Below, piece after piece: positions 23,304 through 32,010 of a DNA stretch of 64,000 bases. Below the pieces are notes generated by a model, which saw only the letters and a program-made list of their open reading frames with translations, did no database searches and was not told the origin of the DNA. The number at the start of each line of letters is the position of its first letter. Position 1 is the stretch's first letter. The position numbers were made by a program, and so were the translations under genes. This DNA comes from Streptomyces sp. CNQ-509. Lineage in GTDB: Bacteria; Actinomycetota; Actinomycetes; Streptomycetales; Streptomycetaceae. The stretch spans positions 248,001-312,000 of the forward strand of contig NZ_CP011492.1 in the NCBI RefSeq assembly GCF_001011035.1. The letters run 5' to 3'.

Positions 23304-25538
23304 TCAGTACCGGCCGGCGGGGAGCCGCGGCACCGACCCGCTCACCGGAGCGGGGGCCCGCCCGCTCAGCGCCTCGCCCTCGATGTCCACGTTCGGCAGC
23401 ACGCGGTTCAGGATACGAGGCAGCCACCAGGCCCGGTGGCCGAGCAGCGCCAGGACCGCGGGCACGATCGCCATCCGGACCACGAAGGCGTCGAAGGCGA
23501 CGGCGGCGGCCAGGCCCACGCCCATCGTCTGGATGGTAGGGCTGCTCATCCCGACGAATCCCGCGAACACGCTGATCATGATGATCGCCGCGGCGGCCAC
23601 CACCCGGCCGCTGTGCCGGAACCCGTGGACGATCGCCTCAGCGGGGGACGCGCCGTGGACGTAGGTCTCCCGCATCCGGGTGAGGAGGAAGACCTCGTAG
23701 TCCATGGCGAGGCCGAAGACGATGCCGATGATGAGGATCGGCATCAGCGACATGACGGGGCCCGTCTGCTCGATGCCGAGCAGGTCCGCCCCCCAGCCCC
23801 ACTGGAAGACGGCGACGAGGACGCCGAAGGCGGCGCCGACCGACAGCAGGAAGCCGAGGGCGGCCTTGAGCGGGACCAGGATCGAGCGGAAGACCACCGT
23901 CAGCAGCAGCACCGCCAGGCCGATGACCACCGTCAGATACGGCAGCAGCGCGTCCGACATGGCTGCCGAGATGTCGATGTTCATCGCGGTGGTGCCGGTG
24001 ACCAGGACGTCCGCACCCGTGTCGGCCTCGACGCCGGCGGCCTCGTCCCGGATCGAGTTCACCAGGTCCTTGGTCTCGCCGCTGTTCGGCGCGGTCTCCG
24101 GGACGGCGGTGAAGAGGGCCGTCTCCCCGGCCTCGTCGAGTACCGGGTCGCCGACCGACGCGACGCCGTCCAGCTCCCGTACGGTCTCCGCGACCCGCCC
24201 GGTGGCGGCCTCGGTGTCCACGGCCTCCGACGTGTCGACGACCACGGTCAACGGGCCGTTGAAGCCGGGGCCGAAGCCCTCCGACAGCAGGTCGTAGGCG
24301 CGCCGCTGGGTGGTCTCGACCGACTTGGACTCGTCCCCCGGCAGCCCGAGTTCGAGGCCCAGCGCCGGTACGGCGACGGCGCCGAGGCCGAGTCCCGCGA
24401 CCAGCAGCACGGCCACGGGGCGCCGCAGGACGAAGCGCGCCCAGCGGACGCCGAGACCGGGCCGGCCCGATGCGGGAGGCACCGCGTGCGGGCGCTCGCC
24501 GGCCCGCCGGGCGGCCTTGCGGGCGGCCCGGGACAGCACCCGCCGGCCGGCGAAGCCGAGCATCGCGGGCACCAGGGTGAGCGCGACGAGCACGGCGAGC
24601 GCCACGGCGCCCGCGCCCCCCATGCCCATCTTGGTGAGTTCGGGGATGCCGACGACGCCCAGTCCGACCAGGGCGATGAAGACCGTCGCGCCGGCGAAGA
24701 CCACGGCGGCCCCGGCCGTGCCCACCGCCCGGCCGGCGGCCTCCTCCGGCTCGCTGCCGCGGGCGAGTTCGTCGCGGAACCGGGAGGTGATGAAGAGCGC
24801 GTAGTCGATGCCGACCGCCAGCCCCAGCATCAGCGCCAGGATGGCGACGGTGGAGGTGAGGCCCAGCGGCACGGCAAGCGCGGAGACCAGCCCGAAGGCG
24901 ATGGCCACACCCGCGAACGCGGTCAGCAGGGACAGCCCGGCGGCGACCAGCGAGCCGAGGGCGAGGACCAGCACCACCGCGGCCACCGCCACGCCGATGA
25001 TCTCCGTCGTCCCGCCCGGCTCCTCCTCCGCGTCCAGCGCGGAACCGCCGGTCTCCACGGTCAGCCCGGCGTCCCTGGCCTGGTCCGCGGCGTCCTCCAG
25101 GGCGCTCTTCGCCGACCCGGTCAGGTCCACGGCGTCCGCGGTGTAGGTGATCGTGGAGTAGGCGATGGTGCCGTCCTTGCTGACGTCACCCGCCTCGTAC
25201 GGGTCGGTGGCGGACGCGACCTGGCCACCGCCCGCCAGCGAGCCGAGCGCGTCCGCGACGGCCGCCTTGTGCTCCTGGGCCGTCACCCGCTGCCCGTCCG
25301 GCGCCCGGAACACCAGGCGGGCCTCGGCGCCCTGCGCGTTGCTCTCGGGGAAGCGCTCGTCGAGCAGGTCGAACGCCTCCTGCGACTCGGTGCCGGGCAT
25401 GGAGAGGTCCTCTTCCTCCCCGGCCGGCGCCGCCGCGGCGGCGACCCCGGCCAGCACCAGGGCGACCAGCCAGGTGCCGCCGACCAGCCGGCGCCGCCGG
25501 AAGGCCCACCGCCCGATCCGGTACAGAAAAGTGGCCAC
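23304..25538 (-). CDS. MMPL family RND-type transporter
   Basis: 744 residues from GTG 25538. The topology is one helix, a large external domain (about 40-165), five helices, a cytoplasmic Arg/Ala-rich loop (RRVLSRAARKAARRAGERPH), one helix, a second external domain (about 385-520) and five helices. Typical stretches are LALMLGLAVGIDYALFITSRFRDEL and MPILIIGIVFGLAMDYEVFLLTRMRETY, whose Asp-Tyr pairs form the proton relay of MmpL proteins. Such exporters move lipids or hydrophobic drugs using proton motive force. The frame extends to 25628, but homology-like sequence starts at TFLYRIGRWAFRRRRLV. It leads the operon with kinase and regulator genes, suggesting that the sensor controls it. Confidence 0.88.
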   Translation of the reverse strand: MATFLYRIGRWAFRRRRLVGGTWLVALVLAGVAAAAAPAGEEEDLSMPGTESQEAFDLLDERFPESNAQGAEARLVFRAPDGQRVTAQEHKAAVADALGSLAGGGQVASATDPYEAGDVSKDGTIAYSTITYTADAVDLTGSAKSALEDAADQARDAGLTVETGGSALDAEEEPGGTTEIIGVAVAAVVLVLALGSLVAAGLSLLTAFAGVAIAFGLVSALAVPLGLTSTVAILALMLGLAVGIDYALFITSRFRDELARGSEPEEAAGRAVGTAGAAVVFAGATVFIALVGLGVVGIPELTKMGMGGAGAVALAVLVALTLVPAMLGFAGRRVLSRAARKAARRAGERPHAVPPASGRPGLGVRWARFVLRRPVAVLLVAGLGLGAVAVPALGLELGLPGDESKSVETTQRRAYDLLSEGFGPGFNGPLTVVVDTSEAVDTEAATGRVAETVRELDGVASVGDPVLDEAGETALFTAVPETAPNSGETKDLVNSIRDEAAGVEADTGADVLVTGTTAMNIDISAAMSDALLPYLTVVIGLAVLLLTVVFRSILVPLKAALGFLLSVGAAFGVLVAVFQWGWGADLLGIEQTGPVMSLMPILIIGIVFGLAMDYEVFLLTRMRETYVHGASPAEAIVHGFRHSGRVVAAAAIIMISVFAGFVGMSSPTIQTMGVGLAAAVAFDAFVVRMAIVPAVLALLGHRAWWLPRILNRVLPNVDIEGEALSGRAPAPVSGSVPRLPAGRY

Positions 25539-25730
25539 TTCTCGATCACTCCAGACACCCGTAGGAAGGGGGAAACCGCGGGGATCCCGCGCCTTACCCA
25601 CACTCCCGTCCGGCGGCTGCCGGGACATCGTCCGCCGTGGCCGTTCTCGTCTGGTGCGCCGGGACCAGACGGCGGCGTCGCCTGGTGCCTGCGCACCACG
25701 GACCGTGCCCGGGCCAGGGTCACCCCGCGG

Positions 25731-26249
25731 TTACTTCGCGTCGTGCTCGAAGTCCTCCACGAAGAAGCTGTCGTGCCGGATACGGAACCGCTTCAGCTCC
25801 TCGCCGCCGCGCCGCGACATCTCCGCGACCCGCTCGAAGTACTCCTCGCGCGGGGCTCCCGGAGAGAAGAGCATGAGCACGCGAACGGGGTCGTCGGTGG
25901 CGTTCCTGAAGGCGTGCAGCCCGCCGACGGGCACGTACAGGAAGTCCCCGCCGCGCCCCGTCACCCACCTGTCGCCGTCGTACAGCTCAAGCTCGCCGGA
26001 GACCACGTAGAAGGACTCCGACATGGCCTTGTGGAAGTGCGTCTTCGCCCCGGGCGAGCGCGGGCCGAGCTGCACGTCGTACAGCCCGAACTCGCCGCCC
26101 GTCGACTCCTCGGTGGCGAGATAGCGGGTGAAGCCGCCGGGCGAGGTGAGGTCCGGCGGGCTGCCGGCCGGCCGGAACGTGGCGTTCACCTCGCCCCGCT
26201 CACCGTGGTAGCGGGGCTCGGGGTAGACGAGGTCTTCGGGGTACGACAT
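25731..26249 (-). CDS. Cupin domain protein
   Basis: 172 residues with a single RmlC-type cupin barrel. Motif 1 is THFHKAMSESFYVVSGELELYDG (two His and one Glu metal ligands) and motif 2 is GDFLYVPVGGLHAFRN, with the third His. The residues after the barrel (REEYFERVAEMSRRGGEELKRF) form a helical tail. Cupins with this pattern include metal-dependent dioxygenases and small-molecule sensors; the substrate is unknown. ATG 26249 has GGAAGGAG upstream. It is downstream of the broken sigma-factor gene on the same strand and may once have been co-transcribed with it. Confidence 0.8.
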   Translation of the reverse strand: MSYPEDLVYPEPRYHGERGEVNATFRPAGSPPDLTSPGGFTRYLATEESTGGEFGLYDVQLGPRSPGAKTHFHKAMSESFYVVSGELELYDGDRWVTGRGGDFLYVPVGGLHAFRNATDDPVRVLMLFSPGAPREEYFERVAEMSRRGGEELKRFRIRHDSFFVEDFEHDAK

Positions 26250-26378
26250 GGGTGCGCTCCTTCCGGCGGCTTCTCCGGCATCGTTTCCCTGGCGCCGCCC
26301 GGGCGGCATCGGGCAACCGGACGGTCTTCGCCGGGCCCCCGGCCGAGGCCCGCGGACCTACGCCGCGGACGTGGCACG

Positions 26379-26897
26379 TCACTTCTGCTCCGCGCTGAGC
26401 CGGTCGGCGCGGCGGGTCAGGTAGTCGCGCTCGGGCAGGCTCGCGGTGCGCCGCGCCGCCTCGCGGAAGGCCCGGACGGCGGCCCGCGCCTCGCCCGCGT
26501 CCTGAAGCAGGTGGGCGCGTACGGCGAACCACCGGTGGTGGTCGCCCAGTTCGCCGGCCAGTTCCTCGCAGGCGGTCAGGCCGGCCCGGGGGCCCGCGAC
26601 CATGGCCAGGGCGACGACGCGGCCGAGCCGCGCCATCGGACTGGGGTCGAGCCGCTCCAGGAGGTCGTAGAGCCCGAGGATCTGCCGCCAGTCGGTGTCC
26701 TGCGCGAGCTCCGCCTCGTCGTGGACGGCGGCGATCGCCGCCTGGAGCTGGTACGGCCCGGTCGGCGGGCGCGGCAGGACCTCGGTGAGGATCGCGATGC
26801 CCTCGTCGATCAGCTCCCGCCGCCACAGCCCGCGGTCCTGCGCCTCCAGGGGAACCAGCCTGCCGTCGCCGTCGAGCCGCGCCGGGCGGCGGGCGTA
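26379..26897 (-). pseudogene. ECF sigma factor with DUF6596 domain, 5' half deleted
   Basis: The surviving frame encodes the C-terminal region of the DUF6596-containing ECF sigma-factor family: ARRPARLDGDGRLVPLEAQD, then LIDEGIAILTEVL, GPYQLQAAIAAVHDEA, DWRQILGLYDLLERLDPSPM, RVVALAMVAGPRAGL and HHRWFAVRAHLLQDAGEA. The sigma-2 and sigma-4 DNA-binding regions, about 200 residues, are absent. Going upstream, coding stops near 26897, where sequence belonging to an oppositely oriented MFS gene begins. No start or ribosome site remains, so it is not expected to make a working sigma factor. Confidence 0.82.
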
Positions 26898-27538
26898 CCG
26901 GCGGCGGAGGAAACCGCGGCCGACCAGGCCCGGCACGCGTTCGCGCCGCGGGTCCTGGCCGTGCTGGGCCTGTGCTTCCTGGTCTTCGCGTCCACGTACG
27001 CCGCGCTCACCTACATCGTGCCGTTCCTCGCGGACGCCACCGGCGTCTCCGGGGCGGCGGCGGGGACATTCCTTGCGGCATACGGCGCCGCCACGGCCGT
27101 CGGCTCCTTCGGCGGCAGCCGGTTCGCCGACCGGAACGCCGCGGGAACGCTGGTGGCGGGAACCGCGGGCTGCGCCCTCACCCTGCTGGCCCTCTGCGTC
27201 CTCGGCGCGCACCGGTCGTCGTGGCCGTGGCGATGCTGGCATGGGGCCTCTCCGTCTTCGGCATGGCACCATCACTGCAGTACCGCGTCGTCAGCCTGGC
27301 AGGACCCGGCGGCGGTCTCGCGCAGTCGCTGCCGGCCTCCGCGATCAACACCGGCATCGCCTTCGGGTCGTTCGCGGACGGCGCGGCGATCGACCGCTTC
27401 TCGGTCCAGGCCGCGTTCCACACCGCGCTGGGCATCGCGGCGGCGGCCTTCGCGGTCGCCGCGGCCACCCGCCGCCTCGCCCCGTCGCCGGCCGCGGAGC
27501 CCAACGGGTCCACCCTGGCCTCGCAGCACGAGAGTTGA
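26892..27538 (+). pseudogene. MFS transporter, C-terminal half, with frameshift
   Basis: The frame from about 26892 (VPAAEETAADQARHAFAPRV) encodes the central loop and helices 7-9 of a major facilitator transporter: VLAVLGLCFLVFASTYAALT, FLADATGVSGAAAGTFLAAY and GSFGGSRFADRN. Near 27208-27212 the frame shifts: helices continue in another frame as APVVVAVAMLAWGLSVFGMA, then SAINTGIAFGSFADGAAIDR, and the tail ends at QHES. A single missing base would explain the shift. The first six helices are absent. It is fused back-to-back with the truncated sigma gene, so both lost their 5' parts. Confidence 0.82.
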
Positions 27539-27590
27539 CGCGTCTGCTCCCCCAGGCACGGGGGCACGTGGACGTGCGGTCCTCCTGCGG

Positions 27591-27899
27591 CTAGGCGGGG
27601 CCCTCCCCGCTCGCACGAGTGCCGGGGGCGCGGTGTTCGGCGGCGATGCCGAAGCGGCGTTCGCCCGTGGCAGATCCGGCGGGGTGGGCGGTGTGGACGC
27701 CGGAGACGGTGGTGATGACCTGCTCCTCGGCGGGCGGGTTCTCCAACTCGTCCAGTTTTTCCAGGTCGGCGGCGGAAACGAGGGCTACGAGGGGCCGGCC
27801 GTGACGCGTGACCACGACCCGCTCGCCGCCGTATACCACGCGGTTGATCAAGTCGGCCAGTTCTGCGCGGGCTTGCGTCACCGGAATTTCGTACGCCAT
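27591..27899 (-). CDS. Phd/YefM family type II antitoxin, no toxin adjacent
   Basis: 102 residues from ATG 27899. The N-terminal Phd/YefM fold is clear: YEIPVTQARAELADLINRVVYGGERVVVTRHGRPLVALVS. The C-terminal 50 residues (NPPAEEQVITTVSGVHTAHP...) would be the disordered toxin-binding arm. Such proteins repress their own promoter as dimers and neutralise a RelE/Doc-type toxin. No toxin frame follows: the next 50 bp are non-coding and the neighbour is the MFS remnant. The inverted repeat ATGTAC-N5-GTACAT (27917-27933) in front of it also fronts the divergent clpP gene. Confidence 0.82.
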   Translation of the reverse strand: MAYEIPVTQARAELADLINRVVYGGERVVVTRHGRPLVALVSAADLEKLDELENPPAEEQVITTVSGVHTAHPAGSATGERRFGIAAEHRAPGTRASGEGPA

Positions 27900-27916
27900 G
27901 CTCCCAGCATAACCGG

Positions 27917-27933
27917 ATGTACGTCCTGTACAT
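27917..27933. promoter_or_regulatory. Inverted repeat shared by antitoxin and clpP promoters
   Basis: ATGTAC-GTCCT-GTACAT is a perfect 6-bp inverted repeat with a 5-bp spacer, in the 49-bp gap between the two divergent start codons. It has the size and position of a Phd/YefM autoregulatory operator. With only 15 bp left on the clpP side, binding would also affect clpP transcription. Confidence 0.65.
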
Positions 27934-27948
27934 TTTGCACCGAGGATC

Positions 27949-28617
27949 ATGAAACCCAGAGAGGGAGAGGTGCCCACGGCCATGGACAGCCCCACGGCGC
28001 GCTACGTGCTGCCGGAGTTCACCGAGCGGACGAGCAGCGGGGTGCGCACGCAGGATCCGTACTCGAAGCTGCTGGAGGAGCGGATCGTCTTCCTCGGCAC
28101 ACAGGTCGACGACACGTCGGCGAACGACGTGATGGCCCAGCTCATGCATCTGGAGCACGCCGCCCCCGACCAGGACATCTCGCTGTACATCAACTCGCCC
28201 GGCGGCTCGTTCACGGCGATGACGGCCATCTACGACACCATGCAGTTCGTCACCAGCGACATCGAGACCGTCTGCCTCGGGCAGGCCGCCTCCGCCGCCG
28301 CCGTGCTGCTGGCCGCCGGCACCCCCGGCAAGCGGTACGTGCTGCCCGGCGCGCGCGTGCTCATCCACCAGCCGTCGTTCGCCGAACCGGTGGAGGGGCA
28401 GGCGAGCGACCTGGAGATCCACGCCCGGGAGCTGCTGCGGCACCGCGCGCTGCTGGAGGAGCTGCTCGCCAGGCATTCCGGGACGCCGATCGAGCAGATC
28501 CGCGAGGACATCGAGCGCGACAAGATCCTCGACGCCGAGCAGGCCATCGCCTACGGGCTGGCCGACCGGATGACCGAGAGCCGCAAGGGCACGCGCACCG
28601 CACACTACGGGAGGTGA
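27949..28617 (+). CDS. clpP: ClpP-type ATP-dependent protease subunit (paralogue)
   Basis: 222 residues. The catalytic triad is S115 ([16 protein letters not shown]), H140 (RVLIHQPS) and D191 ([13 protein letters not shown]). The handle region and [21 protein letters not shown] are typical of ClpP. It should assemble into a tetradecameric chamber, with itself or other ClpP subunits, fed by ClpX or ClpC. Streptomyces have up to five clpP genes, usually as pairs; here a single copy stands beside an antitoxin and a small unknown gene. ATG 27949 has GAGGA very close. GTG 27970, preceded by GAGGGAGAG, or ATG 27982 could be the real start. Confidence 0.93.
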   Translation: MKPREGEVPTAMDSPTARYVLPEFTERTSSGVRTQDPYSKLLEERIVFLGTQVDDTSANDVMAQLMHLEHAAPDQDISLYINSPGGSFTAMTAIYDTMQFVTSDIETVCLGQAASAAAVLLAAGTPGKRYVLPGARVLIHQPSFAEPVEGQASDLEIHARELLRHRALLEELLARHSGTPIEQIREDIERDKILDAEQAIAYGLADRMTESRKGTRTAHYGR

Positions 28618-28623
28618 GCGACC

Positions 28624-28947
28624 GTGCTGCCGCCAGAACTGCCGCCGCTGCCCGCGCTCACGCGCGCGGAGTCGGAGGTGATCGACCGCTATCTGGACGC
28701 CGTCGACCAGTTGGGCAGGATCAACCCGGCGCGCGGCACGGACACGTATACCGGCCTGCGCGCCGCGCAGGCGCTGGTGAGCACCGCGGTCGGGCTGCGG
28801 GACGCGCTGGCGCTCATGCACGAGCGGCGCGAGACGCAGATCCACGCGGCGACCATGGCGCGTGCGCTGCGGGTGCTCGACGGGGAGCGGCGCACCCGGC
28901 TGGTGGCGGTGCCGCCCGGGCCGCAGGGCCCCGGCGGGGCGCCGTGA
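28624..28947 (+). CDS. Hypothetical protein downstream of clpP
   Basis: 107 residues from GTG 28624, with a strong GGAGGTGA ribosome site that overlaps the clpP stop region (6-bp gap), so it is surely co-transcribed. The sequence is mainly helical: LTRAESEVIDRYLDAVDQLG, then a linker, then GLRAAQALVSTAVGLRDALA and THAATM-like ETQIHAATMARALRVLD, with a Gly/Pro tail. There are no cysteines, membrane segments or recognised domain. Its tight coupling to a ClpP paralogue suggests an accessory role such as adaptor or substrate, which is inference only. Confidence 0.65.
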   Translation: MLPPELPPLPALTRAESEVIDRYLDAVDQLGRINPARGTDTYTGLRAAQALVSTAVGLRDALALMHERRETQIHAATMARALRVLDGERRTRLVAVPPGPQGPGGAP

Positions 28948-29024
28948 CGGGCGGGCGGGGCGGGCGGCGTACGGCCGGATAGGTTGGCCGCGTTCCGCCC
29001 GCCGCCCATCGAGAGCGAGCCGCC

Positions 29025-29726
29025 ATGCCTCCACAGCCCGTCGATCCCGCACCGCTGACGACGCCCGGGTACGGAACCGGCGGCCCCGACGGCGGCCGGC
29101 TCGCCGCGCTGCTGGCCGCGGCCGCCCGCGGCGACTTCCCGCCGCCGGACGGCGCGGTCACCGTCCTCCCGCAGCCGTCGCCGCGGGACGCGGGCGTCCT
29201 CGCCCTCACCGGCAGCCACGTCGTCTTCGCCGACGCCGATCCGGCGTGGATACGCGGCCTGCTGCCCGCGGGCGACCTGTCCGCGCCGCTCAACCCGCCG
29301 TTCCTCAGCGCCCTCAGCGCCCGCCTGGGCCGGACCGTGAACAACATCGACGCCCTGCTGGTCGCCGACCCCCTGCCGGGCCCGCCGCCGCTGCCCCTCG
29401 CGCCCGACGCCGACGGCACCCACCCCCGGCTGCGCCGCGCCCTGCGTCACCGCGACGGCGTACGCGCCTGGACCGTCCCCGGCGCCACCGTGCTGCTGGG
29501 CCGCGGCGTCGCCGGGCGCTGGGAGGCCGCCGTGGAGGTCGGGCCGGAGGCACAGGGGCGCGGGCTGGGGCGGCGGCTGGCGGCGGCGGCCCGGCACCTG
29601 GTCCCGCCGGGCGAGCCGCTGTGGGCGCAGGTGGCCCCGGGCAACGCGGCGAGCGTACGGGCGTTCCTGGCCGCCGGGTTCCGGCCGGCGGGCGCGGAGG
29701 CGCTGCTGATGGTAGACGAGGAGTAG
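29025..29726 (+). CDS. GNAT family N-acetyltransferase
   Basis: 233 residues. The C-terminal GNAT fold carries the acetyl-CoA loop VGPEAQGRGLGRRLAAAARHLV (Q/RxxGxG/A pattern) and the following VAPGNAASVRAFLAAGFRPAGAE. The N-terminal 120 residues are an extended Ala/Gly/Pro-rich region with a folded-looking part (VVFADADPAWIRGLL). The substrate is unknown. A TAGGTT box at about 28980 and weak purines before the ATG are the only signals. Its own promoter is likely. Confidence 0.8.
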   Translation: MPPQPVDPAPLTTPGYGTGGPDGGRLAALLAAAARGDFPPPDGAVTVLPQPSPRDAGVLALTGSHVVFADADPAWIRGLLPAGDLSAPLNPPFLSALSARLGRTVNNIDALLVADPLPGPPPLPLAPDADGTHPRLRRALRHRDGVRAWTVPGATVLLGRGVAGRWEAAVEVGPEAQGRGLGRRLAAAARHLVPPGEPLWAQVAPGNAASVRAFLAAGFRPAGAEALLMVDEE

Positions 29727-29755
29727 AACGGGCGGAGCGGGCAACCGGGAAGGGC

Positions 29756-30334
29756 ATGGACCGAGACCGGAACGACGACGAGCACGGCACGGCGGCGCCT
29801 GCCGCGCGGGCGCCGGATACGGCTGCGGATGCGGATGCGGCGTACGCGCGCCATGAGACCGCGCTGGAGCGGGACGACCGCAACTTCGTGGAGTTGCTCC
29901 AGGAGCTGCGGGTGACGCAGACGGGCGTACAGATCCTCTTCGCTTTCCTGCTGACCCTCGCCTTCACCCAGCGCTTCACCGAGCTGGACTCGCTGCAGCG
30001 CGGCACGTACGTGACGACCCTGCTGCTCTCCGTGGCCGCGGCGGTGCTGCTCACCGCGCCCGCGGCCGTGCACCGGGGGCTGTTCCGGCGGAACGTGAAG
30101 CGCCGGATCGTCGACGTCTCCTCGCGGCTGGCGGCCGCGGGTCTCGGCGTGCTGGCGTTCGCGCTGTCCGGGGCCGTCCTGCTCGTGGTGGACGTCGTCC
30201 TGGGGCGCCCGGCCGGGGTCGCGGCGGGCGCGTCGGTGCTGGTGTTCATCGCGGGCCTGTGGGCGGCGCTGCCGTGGGGCCTGAGCAGGAGCATCGCCGC
30301 ACGTAGGGCGAGGCGGGACGGTAGGGGGCGCTGA
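29756..30334 (+). CDS. DUF6328 family membrane protein
   Basis: 192 residues from ATG 29756 with CGGGAAGGGC upstream. The acidic N-terminus (DRDRNDDEHG) leads to NFVELLQELRVTQTGVQILFAFLLTLAFTQRF, the signature of DUF6328. Four transmembrane helices follow (about 60-80, 87-105, 130-150, 155-175), and an Arg-rich end (SIAARRARRDGRGR) is on the cytoplasmic side. The function is unknown. It lies 29 bp after the acetyltransferase gene. Confidence 0.82.
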   Translation: MDRDRNDDEHGTAAPAARAPDTAADADAAYARHETALERDDRNFVELLQELRVTQTGVQILFAFLLTLAFTQRFTELDSLQRGTYVTTLLLSVAAAVLLTAPAAVHRGLFRRNVKRRIVDVSSRLAAAGLGVLAFALSGAVLLVVDVVLGRPAGVAAGASVLVFIAGLWAALPWGLSRSIAARRARRDGRGR

Positions 30335-30337
30335 GCG

Positions 30338-31288
30338 TCAGAGCGCGCCGGGGTCGGTGTTGGCGCCGCAGAGCACGACGGCCACCCGCTCCCCCGCGCG
30401 CGGTTTGTACGCGCCCGTGGTCAGCGCCGCGAGCGCCGTACCCGCGGCGTGCTCGACGACGAGCCGGTGCTCGTCCCACAGCCGCCGCCGGGCCGCCGCG
30501 ATGTCGGCGTCCGCGACGAGCACCGAGGTGCTGCCAGGACGCCGCGCCCAGGCCAGCGCCTCGCCCGACACGCGGGAGGCGCCCAGGGAGTCCGCGGCGA
30601 TCGAGTCGACCGGGACGTCCACCACCTCCCCGGCCGCGAGCGCCGCGTTGAGCGCGCGGCAGTTCTCCGGCTCGACGGCGACGACGCCGATCCCCTGCCG
30701 CGCGGCGGCCGCCGCCACGCCCGCGTACAGCCCGCCGCCGCCGACCGCGACGACGACGGTGTCGACCCCGCCGGGCACCGCCGCGGCGATCTCCGGCAGC
30801 AGCGTCCCGGCTCCGGCGGAGATCAGCGGGTGGTCGTAGGCGTGCGAGACGAGCGCGCCGGTCTCGGCGGCCATCGCGCGCGACGCGGCCAGCGCCTCGC
30901 CGTACGTGCGGCCCGTCAGCCGTACGTCGGCGCCGAGGCCGCGCAGCCGCTCGACCTTGAACTCCGGTGCGGTGGCGGGCAGGAAGACGTGTGCGGGGAC
31001 GCCGTGCCGGGCGGCGGCCCAGGCACAGGCCAGGCCGGCGTTGCCGCCGGAGGCGATGAGCACGCCGGCGTCCGGCATGGTGCCGGCGGCGGCGTGGGCG
31101 GCGGTGAAGTTCAGCGCGCCGCGCGCCTTGAAAGAGCCGGTGTGCTGGAGGAACTCGAGGGCGAACCACACCTCGGCGTCCGGTACCACCCCGGCGCCCG
31201 CGGGCGCGACGGCGACCGGGCGGACCCCTCCCGCGATGCGCTGCGCGGCGGCGTGGACGTCCTCGTGGCTGATGGGCTGGTCGGTCAT
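30338..31288 (-). CDS. PLP-dependent serine/threonine dehydratase family protein
   Basis: 316 residues of fold-type II. The cofactor lysine is K54 in HTGSFKARGALN. The phosphate loop is VVAVGGGGLYAGVAAAAA, and ASGGNAGLACAWAAARHGVPAHVFLPA is the substrate loop. The length without a regulatory ACT domain fits catabolic threonine/serine dehydratases or racemases: they deaminate the amino acid to a 2-oxo acid and ammonia. The precise substrate is not determinable. The gene converges on the DUF6328 gene with a 3-bp gap. Confidence 0.88.
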   Translation of the reverse strand: MTDQPISHEDVHAAAQRIAGGVRPVAVAPAGAGVVPDAEVWFALEFLQHTGSFKARGALNFTAAHAAAGTMPDAGVLIASGGNAGLACAWAAARHGVPAHVFLPATAPEFKVERLRGLGADVRLTGRTYGEALAASRAMAAETGALVSHAYDHPLISAGAGTLLPEIAAAVPGGVDTVVVAVGGGGLYAGVAAAAARQGIGVVAVEPENCRALNAALAAGEVVDVPVDSIAADSLGASRVSGEALAWARRPGSTSVLVADADIAAARRRLWDEHRLVVEHAAGTALAALTTGAYKPRAGERVAVVLCGANTDPGAL

Positions 31289-31340
31289 GCCTCCAGGGTG
31301 GACCAGCGGCGTGCGCGGCGGCGGCCCGGGGCCGTGTGTG

Positions 31341-31769
31341 TCAGGCCACAGAGGCAGGCCGCCAGGGCAGGGCGATCCACACCGTCTTGCCGCCGTCGTC
31401 CGTCGGCGTCACGGACAGCCGGCCACCGGACTCGGCGACGAGGCAGCGGACGATGACCATGCCGCGCCCGTTGTCCTGCTGGACGGCGGCCGGCAGCCGG
31501 CGTGGCCGGCGCGGGTGGCTGTCGCTGACGCCGACGCGCAACTGCCGGCGTACGAGCACCATCCGCACGGTGAACGTCGGCGACTGCCCGCGGGTGTGCT
31601 GGACGGCGTTGGTGGCCAGTTCGGAGACGACGAGCCGGACGGTGTCGGTCGCGTCCGTGCCTTCCGGGAGACCCCATTTCCCGAGAATGTCAGTGACATA
31701 TTTACGCGCCTGCGTGACAGAAGCAGCCTCACTCGGCAGCGTGACGGATGCTTCCTGCTGGTCTGCCAT
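31341..31769 (-). CDS. ATP-binding protein of the RsbW-like (HATPase_c) family
   Basis: 142 residues with a stand-alone GHKL ATPase domain: N box LVVSELATNAVQHTRG, G1-like VGVSDSHPRRPR, G2 DNGRGMVIVRCLVAESGG, and the strand KTVWIALPW. Such small kinases act as anti-sigma factors or partners of regulators in Streptomyces, often next to WhiJ/DUF397 genes, as here. It is divergent from the helix-turn-helix gene at 32011, with a 241-bp, unusually AT-rich region between them (around TTATGCATATAT, 31901-31912) that should hold both promoters. Confidence 0.86.
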   Translation of the reverse strand: MADQQEASVTLPSEAASVTQARKYVTDILGKWGLPEGTDATDTVRLVVSELATNAVQHTRGQSPTFTVRMVLVRRQLRVGVSDSHPRRPRRLPAAVQQDNGRGMVIVRCLVAESGGRLSVTPTDDGGKTVWIALPWRPASVA

Positions 31770-32010
31770 TGCGACGCCCGTCCCTTTCGCACGCGTGTGC
31801 CGGACTCCGACGCGTGCCCGGTGAAGTCGAGGACCGCTTCAGGTTGTTGTTCGCGCCACGGTGCCATCGATCGTGCCCGGAGCGCGAGACCGCCACCAGG
31901 TTATGCATATATCAGTCGCTCGAAGCGGTGAACTCTGCCGCGAGAGACAGTATTTGGGCGGCCGACTGGCCAGTTGTCACGCGTTCGGCCGAGCAGCCGG
32001 GAGGGGCGTC

